A DNA stretch of 64,000 nt from Variovorax sp. PBL-E5 (GTDB lineage: Bacteria > Pseudomonadota > Gammaproteobacteria > Burkholderiales > Burkholderiaceae_C). A program made the translations under genes and the position numbers. Location of the stretch: assembly GCF_901827185.1 (NCBI RefSeq), contig NZ_LR594671.1, positions 1,922,001 through 1,986,000 on the forward strand, given 5' to 3'. The notes under the pieces were generated by a model. It was not told the DNA's origin, ran no database searches, and saw nothing but the letters and a program-made list of their open reading frames with translations. Below are positions 33,794 to 42,476 of the stretch, in pieces. How positions within the stretch are numbered: the stretch's first letter is position 1; each line of letters starts with the position of its first letter.

Positions 33794-35104
33794 CTACTTG
33801 TAGTACCCGCCCTTCTTCATCTCGCGCTCGGCAGCCGTCTGCGATGTCTTCAAGGCCTGATCGACCGTGACCTTGCCCGACAGCGCCGCGGTCATCTGCT
33901 GACCGACTGCCACGCCGATGGCCTGAAACTCCGGGATGGCCGCGTACTGCACGCCGACATACGGCGACTTGGGCAGCGTGCTGTCGTTCGCGTTGGCGCT
34001 GTCGATCGCCTTCTTCTCCGCGGCGGCGAAGCGCGCGGCCTTCTGGAAGTCGGGGTTGTCGTAGGTCGACTTGCGCGTGCCGGTCGGCACCGAGCCCCAG
34101 CCTTCTTCCTTGGCCACCAGCTTGATGTAGTCCTTGGAGGTCGCCCACTTGATGAAGGTCTGCGCCGCGTCCACCTTCTGCGAGCCGGCCGGGATGGCCA
34201 GCGCCCAGGCCCACAGCCAGTTCGCGCCCTTGGGCGTGACGGCGGTCGGCGCCTGCGCGAAGGCGACCTTGTCGGCCACCTTCGACTGCTTCGGATCGCT
34301 CACCAAGGAGGCCGCGATGGTCGCGTCGACCCACATGCCGCACTTGCCTTCGCTGAACAGCGCAAGGTTCTCGTTGAAGCTGTTGGCCGAGGCGCCGGGC
34401 GGGCCGTCCTTCTTCATCAGGTCGACGTAGAAGCTGATCGCGTCATGCCAGGGCTTGGTGTCGATCTGCGGCTTCCAGCTCATGTCGAACCACTGGCCGC
34501 CGTTGGTGTTGACCATGGTCGTGAGCAGGGCCATGTTGTCGCCCCAGCCCGGCTTGCCGCGCAGGCACATGCCGTAGACGCCGCCCTTGGGATCGTTGAC
34601 CTTGTCGGCCAGCTCCTTCACTTGCGCCCAGGTCGGCTGGTCGGGCATCTTGAAGCCGACCTTGTCGGCCAGGTCCTTGCGGTACATCAGCATCGAACTC
34701 TCGCCGTAGAAGGGCGAGGCGAAGAGCTTGCCGTCGGCCGACAGGCCGTTGCGCATCGCGGGCAGCAGGTCGTCGACGTCGTAGGCGGCGTCGGTGGCGA
34801 TCGGGATGATCCAGCTCTTCTTGGCCCAGATCGGCGTCTCGTACATGCCGATGGTCATGACGTCGAACTGACCGCCCTTGGTCGCGATGTCGGTGGTCAC
34901 GCGCTGGCGCAGCGTGCCTTCATCGAGCGTGACCCACTTGATCTTGATGTCGGGATGGGCCTCTTCGAAGAACTTGGTGAGTTTCTGCATCTCGATCATG
35001 TGGGGGTTGTTCACCGTGGCCACCACGAGTTCGGTGGTGGCGGCGTGGGCGAGGCCCGTTCCCGCGATCGCGAGCACCAGGCCCGCCTTCAGAAAACGCT
35101 TCAT
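33794..35104 (-). CDS. smoE: Sugar-alcohol ABC transporter substrate-binding protein
   Basis: A 436-residue periplasmic protein of family 1 extracellular solute-binding proteins. The signal peptide (KRFLKAGLVLAIAGTGLAHA) ends about residue 21. MIEMQKLTKFFEEAHPDIKIKW, then FDVMTIGMYETPIWAKKSWI and SPFYGESSMLMYRKDL match sorbitol/mannitol-binding SmoE/MtlE proteins. First gene of the polyol operon, with AGGAGA before the ATG and a 168-bp promoter region upstream. The dehydrogenases downstream agree with a polyol ligand. Confidence 0.94.
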   Translation of the reverse strand: MKRFLKAGLVLAIAGTGLAHAATTELVVATVNNPHMIEMQKLTKFFEEAHPDIKIKWVTLDEGTLRQRVTTDIATKGGQFDVMTIGMYETPIWAKKSWIIPIATDAAYDVDDLLPAMRNGLSADGKLFASPFYGESSMLMYRKDLADKVGFKMPDQPTWAQVKELADKVNDPKGGVYGMCLRGKPGWGDNMALLTTMVNTNGGQWFDMSWKPQIDTKPWHDAISFYVDLMKKDGPPGASANSFNENLALFSEGKCGMWVDATIAASLVSDPKQSKVADKVAFAQAPTAVTPKGANWLWAWALAIPAGSQKVDAAQTFIKWATSKDYIKLVAKEEGWGSVPTGTRKSTYDNPDFQKAARFAAAEKKAIDSANANDSTLPKSPYVGVQYAAIPEFQAIGVAVGQQMTAALSGKVTVDQALKTSQTAAEREMKKGGYYK

Positions 35105-35272
35105 GGATGTCTCCTAGTGTTCGACGACGAGGCGGTCGCCGTGGCCGGATTCTGGAGACTCTGGCTTGCAGAATTGGTACGCGAATCGTCGACTTCGATA
35201 CTTGCTTGCACCAGCGGATCAGTACCTTCCCTGATTTTGGAAACCAGGGATGGGCCACGGCGGGCGCAAGAC
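35105..35272. promoter_or_regulatory. Promoter region of the polyol operon
   Basis: The 168 bases between the alpha/beta-hydrolase stop and the binding-protein ATG hold the only substantial gap ahead of the eight-gene polyol operon, so its promoter and the AraC-type binding sites should be here. I see no convincing -35/-10 pair. The stretch 35170-35230 is AT-richer than its flanks and is the likeliest location. Confidence 0.4.
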
Positions 35273-36091
35273 TCAGTCGAACAGGCCCAGGACGCTCGCG
35301 AACAGCGCGCTGCCGGGCGACGCGAGCTGCCGCAGCAGGCTGAAATGATCAGCCTCTGCCTCGACGTGGAGGGCGCTGCGGTTGCCGGCCTCCGTCCAGG
35401 CCTTGTGCAAGCGCTGGCTTTGTCGAAGGAAGGCCGGCGTCTCTGCGCCGCCGACCGCGATCAACGCGGGCACCATGCCGCCGCGCACCCGATGCAGCGG
35501 CGAGCAGGCCATGGCGCCGGCCTCGTCGAGCCGCAGCCTGTCGTTGAGCGTGGTTGCCACCAGCGGCACGAGGTCGAAGATGCCGCTCAGCGCAGCGATG
35601 CCCGCGATCGCGTCGGGTGCCGATGGCCAGCGCGACAGCGCCAGTTCGACCGCGATGTGGCCGCCCGCGGAATGCCCCGCCACCACCAGCGGCGGCGACG
35701 CGCCGCCGGGCGCGGCCGCGTGCGCGCGTATCGCCGGCACCGAAGCGCGCGTGGCGTCCACGAGTTCGGCCAGCGACACGTCGGGGCACAACGGATAGTT
35801 GACCAGCGCCACGTTGAGTCCGGCCGCGGTGAAGGCCGGCGCGATGAAGCGGAAGGTCGACTTGTCGCGCGACTGCCAGTAACCGGCATGGAAGTAGGCC
35901 AGCGTTCCGCGCGGCCTTCCGCGCGCGGCGAAGAAGTCGAAGGTCTGACGTTCCAGCGGTCCGTAGCGCACATGCAGCACGCAGGATTCGGCGGCTACCG
36001 CAGCCCGGCTCTCGGCCTCGTAGGCCGCCAGCAGCGCCGGGAAGGTTTCGCGCGCCTGTCCCTGCACATACTGGAACTGCGGATCGTTCAT
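35273..36091 (-). CDS. Alpha/beta hydrolase (kynurenine-formamidase/carboxylesterase type)
   Basis: A 272-residue alpha/beta hydrolase. The oxyanion motif reads FHAGYW (H-G-G-Y/x-W in relatives), the nucleophile elbow is GHSAGGH, and the catalytic His is in EADHFSLL near the C-terminus. The HxGxW plus GHSAGG combination is typical of arylformamidases and related esterases. It is the last gene of the sulfatase-cupin-Bug operon, four bases after the Bug stop, so it probably opens an ester or amide of the compound handled there. Confidence 0.88.
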   Translation of the reverse strand: MNDPQFQYVQGQARETFPALLAAYEAESRAAVAAESCVLHVRYGPLERQTFDFFAARGRPRGTLAYFHAGYWQSRDKSTFRFIAPAFTAAGLNVALVNYPLCPDVSLAELVDATRASVPAIRAHAAAPGGASPPLVVAGHSAGGHIAVELALSRWPSAPDAIAGIAALSGIFDLVPLVATTLNDRLRLDEAGAMACSPLHRVRGGMVPALIAVGGAETPAFLRQSQRLHKAWTEAGNRSALHVEAEADHFSLLRQLASPGSALFASVLGLFD

Positions 36092-36095
36092 GTCC

Positions 36096-37070
36096 TCAGT
36101 CGGCCTTGAGGCCTGAGGTCTTCACGAACCGGGTCCAGCGCTGCAACTCGCTGCGCACCAACGTGGCGAACTGGTCGGGCGAGTTGGCGGGCGCCGCCTC
36201 CATGCCGTACTCCGACAGCTTTTCGCGAAGCTCGGGCAGGGCCATGATGCGTGCGAGTTCCTGATTCCATTGCAGGATGATGTCACGCGGCGTGTCGGCC
36301 GGCGCGACGAGGCCTTCCCATTCGCGCAGGTCGAAGCCCGCGACGCCGCTCTCGGCCATGGTCGGCACCGAGGGCAGCGCGGCCAGCCGGTTCGGGCTGG
36401 TCACGGCCAGCGCGCGCAGCTTGCCCGTGCGCACCATCGGCACCGCCGCCGAGGTGGTGGCGAACATGGTCGTGACATAGCCGCCGAGCAGAGCCTGCAC
36501 CGCTTCGGCCGGCCCCTTGAACGGCACGTGCAGCATGTCGACCTGGGTCAGCTGGCGGAAGGACTCGCCCAGCAGGTGGGCCGGCGAACCGTTGCCGCCC
36601 GATGCGTAGGTGAGCTTGCCCGGCTCGGCGCGCGCCAGCTCGACCAGTTCCTTCGCGCTGCGCGCGGGCACCGTGGGTGCCACCACCAGCGCGTTGTAGA
36701 GCCAGACCAGATTGGCGATCGGTGCGAAGTCCGCCGCGGTGTCGTAGGGCACCTTGCCGAACAGCGCGGGCAGCACCGCGTGGGTGAGGAACATCACGCC
36801 GACGGTGTAGCCGTCGGGCGCGGCCTTGGCGACGACATCCATGCCGATCATGCCGGTCGCGCCCGGCCGGTTGTCGACGATCACCGGCTGCTTCCAGGCC
36901 TGCTGCAGGCGTTCCGCGACGAGGCGCGCGAGCACATCGGGCGGGCTGCCCGGCGGCAGCGGCACCACGATCCGGATCGGTCTTGCGGGATAGCCCTGCG
37001 CCCATGCGGGCACGGCGGCCGCGAGCGGCGCCGCACCGAGCGCGCCGAGGAGTTGCCTGCGCTTCATCAT
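36096..37070 (-). CDS. Tripartite tricarboxylate transporter (Bug-family) substrate-binding protein
   Basis: A 324-residue periplasmic binding protein. The N-terminus MMKRRQLLGALGAAPLAAAVPAWA is a signal peptide with a twin-arginine-like KRRQLLG start; mature QGYPARPIRIVVPLPPGSPPD follows. VDNRPGATGMIG, HVPFKGPAEAVQALLGG and LPSVPTMAESG are family hallmarks. It overlaps the cupin gene by four bases. No TctAB permease is linked, as with the other Bug protein in the window. Ligand unknown; probably an organic anion related to the sulfatase product. Confidence 0.92.
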   Translation of the reverse strand: MMKRRQLLGALGAAPLAAAVPAWAQGYPARPIRIVVPLPPGSPPDVLARLVAERLQQAWKQPVIVDNRPGATGMIGMDVVAKAAPDGYTVGVMFLTHAVLPALFGKVPYDTAADFAPIANLVWLYNALVVAPTVPARSAKELVELARAEPGKLTYASGGNGSPAHLLGESFRQLTQVDMLHVPFKGPAEAVQALLGGYVTTMFATTSAAVPMVRTGKLRALAVTSPNRLAALPSVPTMAESGVAGFDLREWEGLVAPADTPRDIILQWNQELARIMALPELREKLSEYGMEAAPANSPDQFATLVRSELQRWTRFVKTSGLKAD

Positions 37071-37528
37071 GATGCCTGCGCCGCCGACGACACGGGCGGC
37101 AGGAAGATGACGTCGTAGTCGCGCGCCGCCGCCACCACCTCGGCGGGGCTCGCCATGTTGTGGATGCGCCGGTAGAGGTCCAGCAGCTTGCCTGCCGGCG
37201 CGGCCCAGAACAGGGCCGTCACCGGCTCGCCGTAGTTGTTGAAGAAGGCATGCGGAATGCCGCGCGGCATGCGCACCAGGTCGCCGGCGCCGGCGGAGGT
37301 CTTCTTGCCGGCCAGCAGCAGGTCGATGCGGCCGTCGAGCACGAAGATGTACTCGTCCTGGTGCGGGTGCACGTGCGGCGGCACGAAGGTCTCGACCGGG
37401 AAGGTCGCGTGCCACGAGAAGCTGTCGTCGCTGACCTGCTTGGGCACATAGATCTGGCCGAGGATGTTCCACGAGACGCCGTCGATGCCGGTCTGCGCGC
37501 GCGTGATGTCGGGGATTTCGCTGGTCAC
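37067..37528 (-). CDS. Cupin-domain protein
   Basis: A 153-residue single-cupin protein. Motif 1 is PPHVHPHQDEYIFVLDG with the two metal-binding His and a Glu, and motif 2 is GDLVRMPRGIPHAFFN with the third His. The fold could be a small-molecule sensor, dioxygenase or isomerase; no closer family is recognised. A GTG start at 37528 overlaps the sulfatase stop and follows GGAG, and the cupin stop in turn overlaps the Bug-protein start, so the three genes are tightly coupled. Confidence 0.87.
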   Translation of the reverse strand: MTSEIPDITRAQTGIDGVSWNILGQIYVPKQVSDDSFSWHATFPVETFVPPHVHPHQDEYIFVLDGRIDLLLAGKKTSAGAGDLVRMPRGIPHAFFNNYGEPVTALFWAAPAGKLLDLYRRIHNMASPAEVVAAARDYDVIFLPPVSSAAQAS

Positions 37529-39222
37529 TGGGAGACTCCTTCCAGGCGGGTGAGCCGGTCGAGGGTGGGATGGACGAGAGGATTGGTGGAGGCGAAGCGC
37601 GGCTTGAAGCGCTGGCGCGCCTCGGCCAGGTCTTCTTCGTCCCAGTAGCCGATGAGGATGCCGCCCTCGGAGATGCGCGGCTGGATCTCGATCGACTCGA
37701 TGGTGCCGTCGGCGATGGTCCCGCGCTGGCGCGGCTGGCGCGCCCAGCGGAACAGGGCTTCATGCAGGCGCCGCCGCACGTCCTCGTGTTCCGGTGCCGC
37801 GCCCAGATCGATGAACTCGTGCGGATCCGAGGCGAGGTCGAACAGCATCGGCCGGTAGCCTTCGGCCAGCACGTATTTCCAGCGGCCGTCGGAGATCATC
37901 CGCAGCCAGGCGTCGCGCGACGGCGTGCCGAGTTCGATGCGCGAATCCTGGAACGCGTAGTCGTACTCGCAGACCACGTGCTCGCGCCAGTCACGCGGCC
38001 GCTCGCCGAACAGCAGCGGGCGCAGCGAACGGCCGTCCATGACATGCGGCACCGCCACGCCGCCGCAGGCGTCGAGGAAAGTCGGCGCCAGGTCCACCGC
38101 CTCGACCAGTGCGTCGCAGCGCGTGCCACGCGTGGTGTCGGCGCGCGGATCGGGGTCGTAGACGATCAGCGGCGCGCGGATGATCGGCTCGTGGAAGAGA
38201 TCCTTCTCGCCCATCCAGTGATCGCCCAGGTAGTCGCCGTGGTCGGAGGTGAAGACGATCATCGTGTTCTCCATCAGGCCGCGCGCCTCCATGAAGCGGA
38301 ACAGCTCGCCGAGCTGGTCGTCGATCTGCTTGATCAGGCCCATGTAGCCCGGCATCACGGCATCGCGCACGCCTTCGCGCGAGAAGGTGCGCGACACGCG
38401 GTGGTTCATCATCGCGCCGTAGACCGGGTGCGGATCGTGGCGCTCGGCCTCGCTGCGCACCACCGGCAGTGCGTCCTCGGGCTTGTACATGCTCGCGTAG
38501 GGCTCCGGCACGATGTAGGGCCAGTGCGGCTTGATGTAGGACAGGTGCAGGCACCAGGGCTGCTCGCCGGACTCCGCGATGAAGTCCATCGCGCGGCGCG
38601 TGATGTAGGGCGTCTCCGAATGCTCGTCGGGCACACGGGCTGCGCGGTTCGAATATTTCAGGAACCAGCCCGAGCGGATGCGGCCTTGGTCGTCGACCGT
38701 CGAGTTGGCCCAGCTTTCCCAGGGGTTGTCGCCGCCGAACCCCTGTGCGCGCAGGTAGTCGTTGTAGCTCGGGTCGGGATCGTGGCCGGAATAGGGATGA
38801 ATGCCGTCGTCGCGCTCGTAGGGATCGAAGCCGCATTCGGCGATGCGAACGCCGATGGTGGATGCCGGATCGATGCCCAGCCGCGACATGCCTGCCAGGT
38901 CGGCGCGCATGTGCGTCTTGCCGACCAGTACCGAGCGCACGCCCAGCGGACGAAGGTGGTCGCCGATCGTCATCTCGCCGGCCTTGAGCGGCACGAAGTT
39001 CCAGCTCGCGCCATGCGAGTGAACGTAACGGCCGGTGTAGTAGCTCATGCGCGACGGTCCGCACACCGGCGACTGCACATAGGCGCGGTCGAAGATCACG
39101 CCGCGCGCCGCCAGCGCATCGAGGTTCGGCGTCTTCAGCGTCGGGTGGCCGAAGCACGAGAGATGGTCGTAGCGCAGCTGGTCGCACATCACGAAGAGGA
39201 TGTTCTTCACGCGTCGTTTCAT
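37525..39222 (-). CDS. Sulfatase family hydrolase (alkaline phosphatase superfamily)
   Basis: A 565-residue cytoplasmic protein with no signal peptide. The sulfatase signature C-x-P-x-R appears as CGPSR with Cys54 as the residue normally matured to formylglycine; metal ligands are expected at D14 in FVMCDQLR and in FTSDHGDYLGDH. TPNLDALAARGV is also typical. It would hydrolyse a sulfate ester or, like some relatives, a phosphonate monoester or phosphodiester. It is the first gene of the operon with cupin, Bug protein and esterase, divergent from a LysR gene. An AGGAGA site precedes the ATG. A formylglycine-generating enzyme or anaerobic maturase is not in the window. Confidence 0.9.
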   Translation of the reverse strand: MKRRVKNILFVMCDQLRYDHLSCFGHPTLKTPNLDALAARGVIFDRAYVQSPVCGPSRMSYYTGRYVHSHGASWNFVPLKAGEMTIGDHLRPLGVRSVLVGKTHMRADLAGMSRLGIDPASTIGVRIAECGFDPYERDDGIHPYSGHDPDPSYNDYLRAQGFGGDNPWESWANSTVDDQGRIRSGWFLKYSNRAARVPDEHSETPYITRRAMDFIAESGEQPWCLHLSYIKPHWPYIVPEPYASMYKPEDALPVVRSEAERHDPHPVYGAMMNHRVSRTFSREGVRDAVMPGYMGLIKQIDDQLGELFRFMEARGLMENTMIVFTSDHGDYLGDHWMGEKDLFHEPIIRAPLIVYDPDPRADTTRGTRCDALVEAVDLAPTFLDACGGVAVPHVMDGRSLRPLLFGERPRDWREHVVCEYDYAFQDSRIELGTPSRDAWLRMISDGRWKYVLAEGYRPMLFDLASDPHEFIDLGAAPEHEDVRRRLHEALFRWARQPRQRGTIADGTIESIEIQPRISEGGILIGYWDEEDLAEARQRFKPRFASTNPLVHPTLDRLTRLEGVSQ

Positions 39223-39338
39223 CCGGGTCTCCTGGGGGCGGAAGTGGTCATGCGGTCGGATGCTAGTGGCCGCATCGGCCGGTGTCGCGTCACATGTTTT
39301 GATGTCGATTACCATGGGTTATCGCCCCCGGAGTCCTC
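39223..39338. promoter_or_regulatory. Divergent control region of the sulfatase operon and its LysR gene
   Basis: This 116-base gap separates the two divergent starts. A small dyad ACAT-N6-ATGT (39292-39305) lies about 75 bases before the sulfatase ATG and is a candidate for part of the regulator's site. Promoter hexamers are not clear. Confidence 0.35.
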
Positions 39339-40241
39339 GTGCGACTGCAACACTTCCATCTGCTGCTGACCCTTGCCAGGACCGGCAGCCTGCGCGCCTC
39401 CGCGCAGATCCTCAGCGTCTCGCAGCCGGCGCTGACCAAGGCGCTGCGCCAGCTCGAGGAAGAGTTCGGCACCGCGCTGGTGGTGCGCACGCCCAAGGGT
39501 GTGCGGCTGGCGCCGGCCGGCGAGCTGCTCGCCGCGCGGGCCGCGACGGTGGTGCGCGAGATCGAGCGCGCGCGTGAAGAAGTGGCATGGCACCTGCGGC
39601 ATGCGGAAGCGCAGGTGACGATCGGCGTCTCGCCGGTGGCGGCGATCCTGCTGGCGCCCGGCGCAGTGGCGCGCTTCGGCACGCGCTGGCCGCAGGTACG
39701 GCTGCGGATGCGCGACACGCTGTACCCGCGCGCGCTGGAACAACTGCGCACTGGCGAGCTGGATCTGGCGCTCGGCCCCTTGCCCGGCGAGGGCGCCGGG
39801 CGCGATCTGCTGGTGCAGCCGCTCTTCGAGAGCCAGGCCCTGCTTGCGGCGCGCCGCGGTCATCCTCTCGCGCGCGCGAAGAAACTGGCGCAGCTGGTCG
39901 ACGCGGGTTGGGTGCTCACCGGTCCGGCGGGTGGGCCGGGCGATCCGCGCAACCTGTCCTTCGATGCGACGGGCGAGCGCACGCCGCAGGTCCGGCTCGA
40001 GTGCGAATCCTTCGCCACCCTGCTGGCCCTGATGCCCAGCCTGGACGTCATCGGGATCATGCCCAGGGGCTTCTTCGATCGCTACGGGCCCGCCATGGAT
40101 CTGGTCGAGTTGCCAATCACCGATGTGTTGCCCAACACCACGATCCACGCGGTGTATCGCGCCGATGCGCCGCTGACGCTGCCGGCGCAGCGGCTGCTGG
40201 ACGCGTTCATCGCGGAGGCCCGGGCGCAACGCAAGGGTTGA
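39339..40241 (+). CDS. LysR-type transcriptional regulator
   Basis: A 300-residue LysR protein starting at GTG, ten bases after a CGGAG site. LQHFHLLLTLARTGSLRASA and LSVSQPALTKALRQLEEEFG form the DNA-binding domain, and the effector domain runs from VTIGVSPVAAILLAPG. It resembles GbpR/CbsR-like regulators of aromatic or sulfonated-compound genes in general outline only. It is divergent from the sulfatase operon, so it is the likely regulator of that operon. Confidence 0.92.
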   Translation: MRLQHFHLLLTLARTGSLRASAQILSVSQPALTKALRQLEEEFGTALVVRTPKGVRLAPAGELLAARAATVVREIERAREEVAWHLRHAEAQVTIGVSPVAAILLAPGAVARFGTRWPQVRLRMRDTLYPRALEQLRTGELDLALGPLPGEGAGRDLLVQPLFESQALLAARRGHPLARAKKLAQLVDAGWVLTGPAGGPGDPRNLSFDATGERTPQVRLECESFATLLALMPSLDVIGIMPRGFFDRYGPAMDLVELPITDVLPNTTIHAVYRADAPLTLPAQRLLDAFIAEARAQRKG

Positions 40242-40286
40242 CGCGCCGCGCCGCGCCGCGAACCGGGCTCGCGTCGCCGTCGACGC

Positions 40287-40691
40287 TCAATCCATCGCGT
40301 CAGGAAATCGTTCGATGTGGCCTTGTCCGCGGTGCGAGAAATACTCGACGTGGCGCCCGGCAATCCAGACGAAGTACCCGACGCAGCCGGCCGCCATCGC
40401 CAGCTGCATGAATTCCGGATAGCGCAGCTCGTCGCGCTGCGCGCCGCGGATGGCGGCCTGCAAGGCGGCCGCATCGAAGGCTTGCGGAACCGCGATCTCG
40501 GGTGCCGGCAGCGGCACCGCATGCCACTCGCCGGAAGGCAGGTAGTAGGTGGCCTCGCGGCGGCGGAAATCGGCGTGGTAGGCCTCCACGCCTGCGGCCT
40601 TCAGCAGGCCCACGCCCTCGCCGAAGGTGCTGCGTCCGGCATGCGCGTCGGCTGCGCTGCGTTCGATGGTGCTCTTGATCGAATGGTCCAT
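40287..40691 (-). CDS. DUF1398 family protein
   Basis: A 134-residue protein of DUF1398, a small family sometimes annotated as phage-envelope-like. Seen are the N-terminal helix, FGEGVGLLKAAGVEAYHADFRRREATYYLP, and the C-terminal half with GCVGYFVWIAGRHVEYFSHRG. Function unknown. It follows the MarR gene by 33 bases on the same strand and is presumably controlled from the palindromic operator upstream of that gene. Confidence 0.87.
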   Translation of the reverse strand: MDHSIKSTIERSAADAHAGRSTFGEGVGLLKAAGVEAYHADFRRREATYYLPSGEWHAVPLPAPEIAVPQAFDAAALQAAIRGAQRDELRYPEFMQLAMAAGCVGYFVWIAGRHVEYFSHRGQGHIERFPDAMD

Positions 40692-40724
40692 GGTGATGCT
40701 CTCCCTTGAAAAAATCGCGCGCCC

Positions 40725-41228
40725 TCAGTCGGTCGGCACGTGGCGCAGTTGATGAATCCGCACGAGCTCCCGCATCAGCCGGACGAGCTCTTCGCGCGAC
40801 GCTGCGGGCAGCGTGCCGAAGAACGCCGCGTCGTTCCGATCCGCGAGCCGGGCCAGACGAGGCACCAACTCGCGGCCCGATCGGGTCAGCCGGATGCGGT
40901 GCGCGCGCAGGTCCGTCGCGTGGGCCACGGTTTCGGCCCAACCCTTGGCGACCAGGCGCGCGACGATCTTCGACACCGCGCCCTTGGTCATGCCCAGTGC
41001 CGCGACCAGCGCTGCCGGCACAGCGTCCGGCGCGTCGAAGAGATGCCGCAGCGCAACCCATTCGGACACCGAGACGCCCTCGGCCTCGACCCGTGCCTGG
41101 AACGCGGCGGACACATGGTTGGAGACGAAGCGAAGCCAGAAGCCGACATGCGAATCCAGTGCGCTGACGGCTCGATCCGCGTGGGGGCGGCGTTGCGGTG
41201 GAGCGCTGGTTCGACGCGGCTGCGGCAT
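40725..41228 (-). CDS. MarR-family transcriptional repressor
   Basis: A 167-residue winged-helix protein. ALDSHVGFWLRFVSNHVSAAFQ is the dimerisation helix, VSVSEWVALRHLF and LVAALGMTKGAVSKIVARLVAKGWAE the DNA-binding helices, and DLRAHRIRLTRSGRELV the wing with the conserved D-x-R. The gene is first in a two-gene unit with the DUF1398 gene. A perfect 10-base inverted repeat lies 33 bases upstream of the ATG, where autoregulating MarR proteins bind. Confidence 0.93.
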   Translation of the reverse strand: MPQPRRTSAPPQRRPHADRAVSALDSHVGFWLRFVSNHVSAAFQARVEAEGVSVSEWVALRHLFDAPDAVPAALVAALGMTKGAVSKIVARLVAKGWAETVAHATDLRAHRIRLTRSGRELVPRLARLADRNDAAFFGTLPAASREELVRLMRELVRIHQLRHVPTD

Positions 41229-41260
41229 GGCGGTACGGGGAGTTGACGGGTGCTTTCCAG

Positions 41261-41282
41261 CATAGTTTCCAGGGAAACTATG
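41261..41282. promoter_or_regulatory. Perfect palindromic operator upstream of the MarR gene
   Basis: CATAGTTTCC and GGAAACTATG are exact 10-base arms separated by AG, 33 bases before the MarR ATG. The repeat contains a TAGTTTCC-type half-site, AT-rich against a GC-rich background. Length and symmetry fit a MarR dimer site. On the minus strand the outer AT-rich arm may form part of the -10 or -35 element. Confidence 0.75.
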
Positions 41283-41508
41283 TCAAGCCGTGGCGCTCGC
41301 AAACGATTTCGCCAAAAAGCCACGCCGATGACCCCTGGGTTCGAGCAATTTGTCACCACTCGCGCTGTCGATCCAATGAACCCATGGTGCAGAGCAAATG
41401 TTAAATGTGAAGATGTCACATAAGGTAGTATCACGACACATCTAGACACGTGCTCCACGAGGTGTCCCCGACCAGGATCCGGATCGCGAAGCGATCGAAA
41501 GATGACCG

Positions 41509-41991
41509 ATGCATCAGGTGAAGAAACAGCTGCCGAACGCACTTTCGCTCGCAAGCCGACCTCGCCCGCGGGCTCGGTGCTTGCCGGCGCGAGGCTTCAC
41601 GTTGATCGAGCTGATGGTGACGGTCGCGATCGTCGCCATCCTCGCGGCGATAGCCTATCCGTCGTACATCGCCTACATCGTGCGCTCCAACCGGGCGGCG
41701 GCGCAGGGCTACATGTTGGAGCTCACCAACCTGCAGCAGCGCTACTTGCTCGATGCGCGGGCGTATGCCCCGGACCTTGCGACGCTGAATTCGACCATCC
41801 CCGCGAACGTGTCGTCCAACTACAACATCACGACACCGCTCAAGTCCGGAACGACGCCACCGGGCTTTACCGTCACCGCCCAGCCGATCAACGCCCAAGC
41901 CGCCAGGGACACCGCCTGCGCGACGCTGACCATCGACGAAACCGGGTTGAAGAACGCGACAGGACCTCAAGGAGTTGCAGGGTGCTGGTAA
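41509..41991 (+). CDS. pilE: Type IV pilin-like protein (PilE type)
   Basis: A 160-residue prepilin. The cleavage site is RG|FTLIELM after a 29-residue leader (G29/F30), with the conserved Glu at +5 (E34) and the hydrophobic assembly helix MVTVAIVAILAAIAYPSYIAYIV. The C-terminal region holds two cysteines (about 137 and 159) that could close the pilin D-loop, and the protein ends GCW. It resembles the minor pilin PilE of pseudomonads more than a major subunit. It is first in the pilus operon, whereas pilE usually comes last in pseudomonad minor-pilin operons. Confidence 0.93.
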   Translation: MHQVKKQLPNALSLASRPRPRARCLPARGFTLIELMVTVAIVAILAAIAYPSYIAYIVRSNRAAAQGYMLELTNLQQRYLLDARAYAPDLATLNSTIPANVSSNYNITTPLKSGTTPPGFTVTAQPINAQAARDTACATLTIDETGLKNATGPQGVAGCW

Positions 41992-42476
41992 GCCGCGGCC
42001 ATCCGCGGCGTCATGCACGCGGCTTCACGTTGATCGAGTTGGTGACCACCATCACGGTGATGGCGATTTTTGCCGGGCTGGCGCTTCCCTCGTTTCGCGA
42101 GTTCGTTGCCAACCAGCGCATCCGCAATGTGTCCTTCGACCTGATGGCCTCGTTGACGCTCGCGCGCAGCGAGGCCGTGACGCGCGGCATCCCCGTGACG
42201 CTGAAACAGTCCTCCTCCAGTTGGGACCAGGGCTGGAAGGTGATCGCGACCGACGCCAGCAACACGATCATCCAGAACCAGGAGGCCTACAAAGGCCTCT
42301 CCATCACCGATTCGGCCTCGCTCGGCGCCGTTTCCTACGGGAAGGATGGCCGCGCCGTGACGGCGAGCACCAAGTTCACCGTGGCGCCATCGATCGCGAT
42401 GACGGGTGTCAGTTCGCGCTGCATCTCGATCGGCCTGAGCGGCGTGCCGAGCAGCAGCATGGGAGCTTGCCAATGA
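41982..42476 (+). CDS. fimT: Minor pseudopilin FimT/GspH family
   Basis: A 164-residue pseudopilin. The start is a GTG at 41982, nine bases after AAGGAG and overlapping the pilE stop by ten bases. The leader is only 14 residues, cleaved at RG|FTLIELV, with Glu at +5. The GspH-like signature IRNVSFDLMASLTLARSEAVTRG follows. FimT-type minor pilins help initiate pilus assembly and, in some species, bind DNA during uptake. Tight overlap with pilV supports one translation unit. Confidence 0.9.
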   Translation: MLVSRGHPRRHARGFTLIELVTTITVMAIFAGLALPSFREFVANQRIRNVSFDLMASLTLARSEAVTRGIPVTLKQSSSSWDQGWKVIATDASNTIIQNQEAYKGLSITDSASLGAVSYGKDGRAVTASTKFTVAPSIAMTGVSSRCISIGLSGVPSSSMGACQ

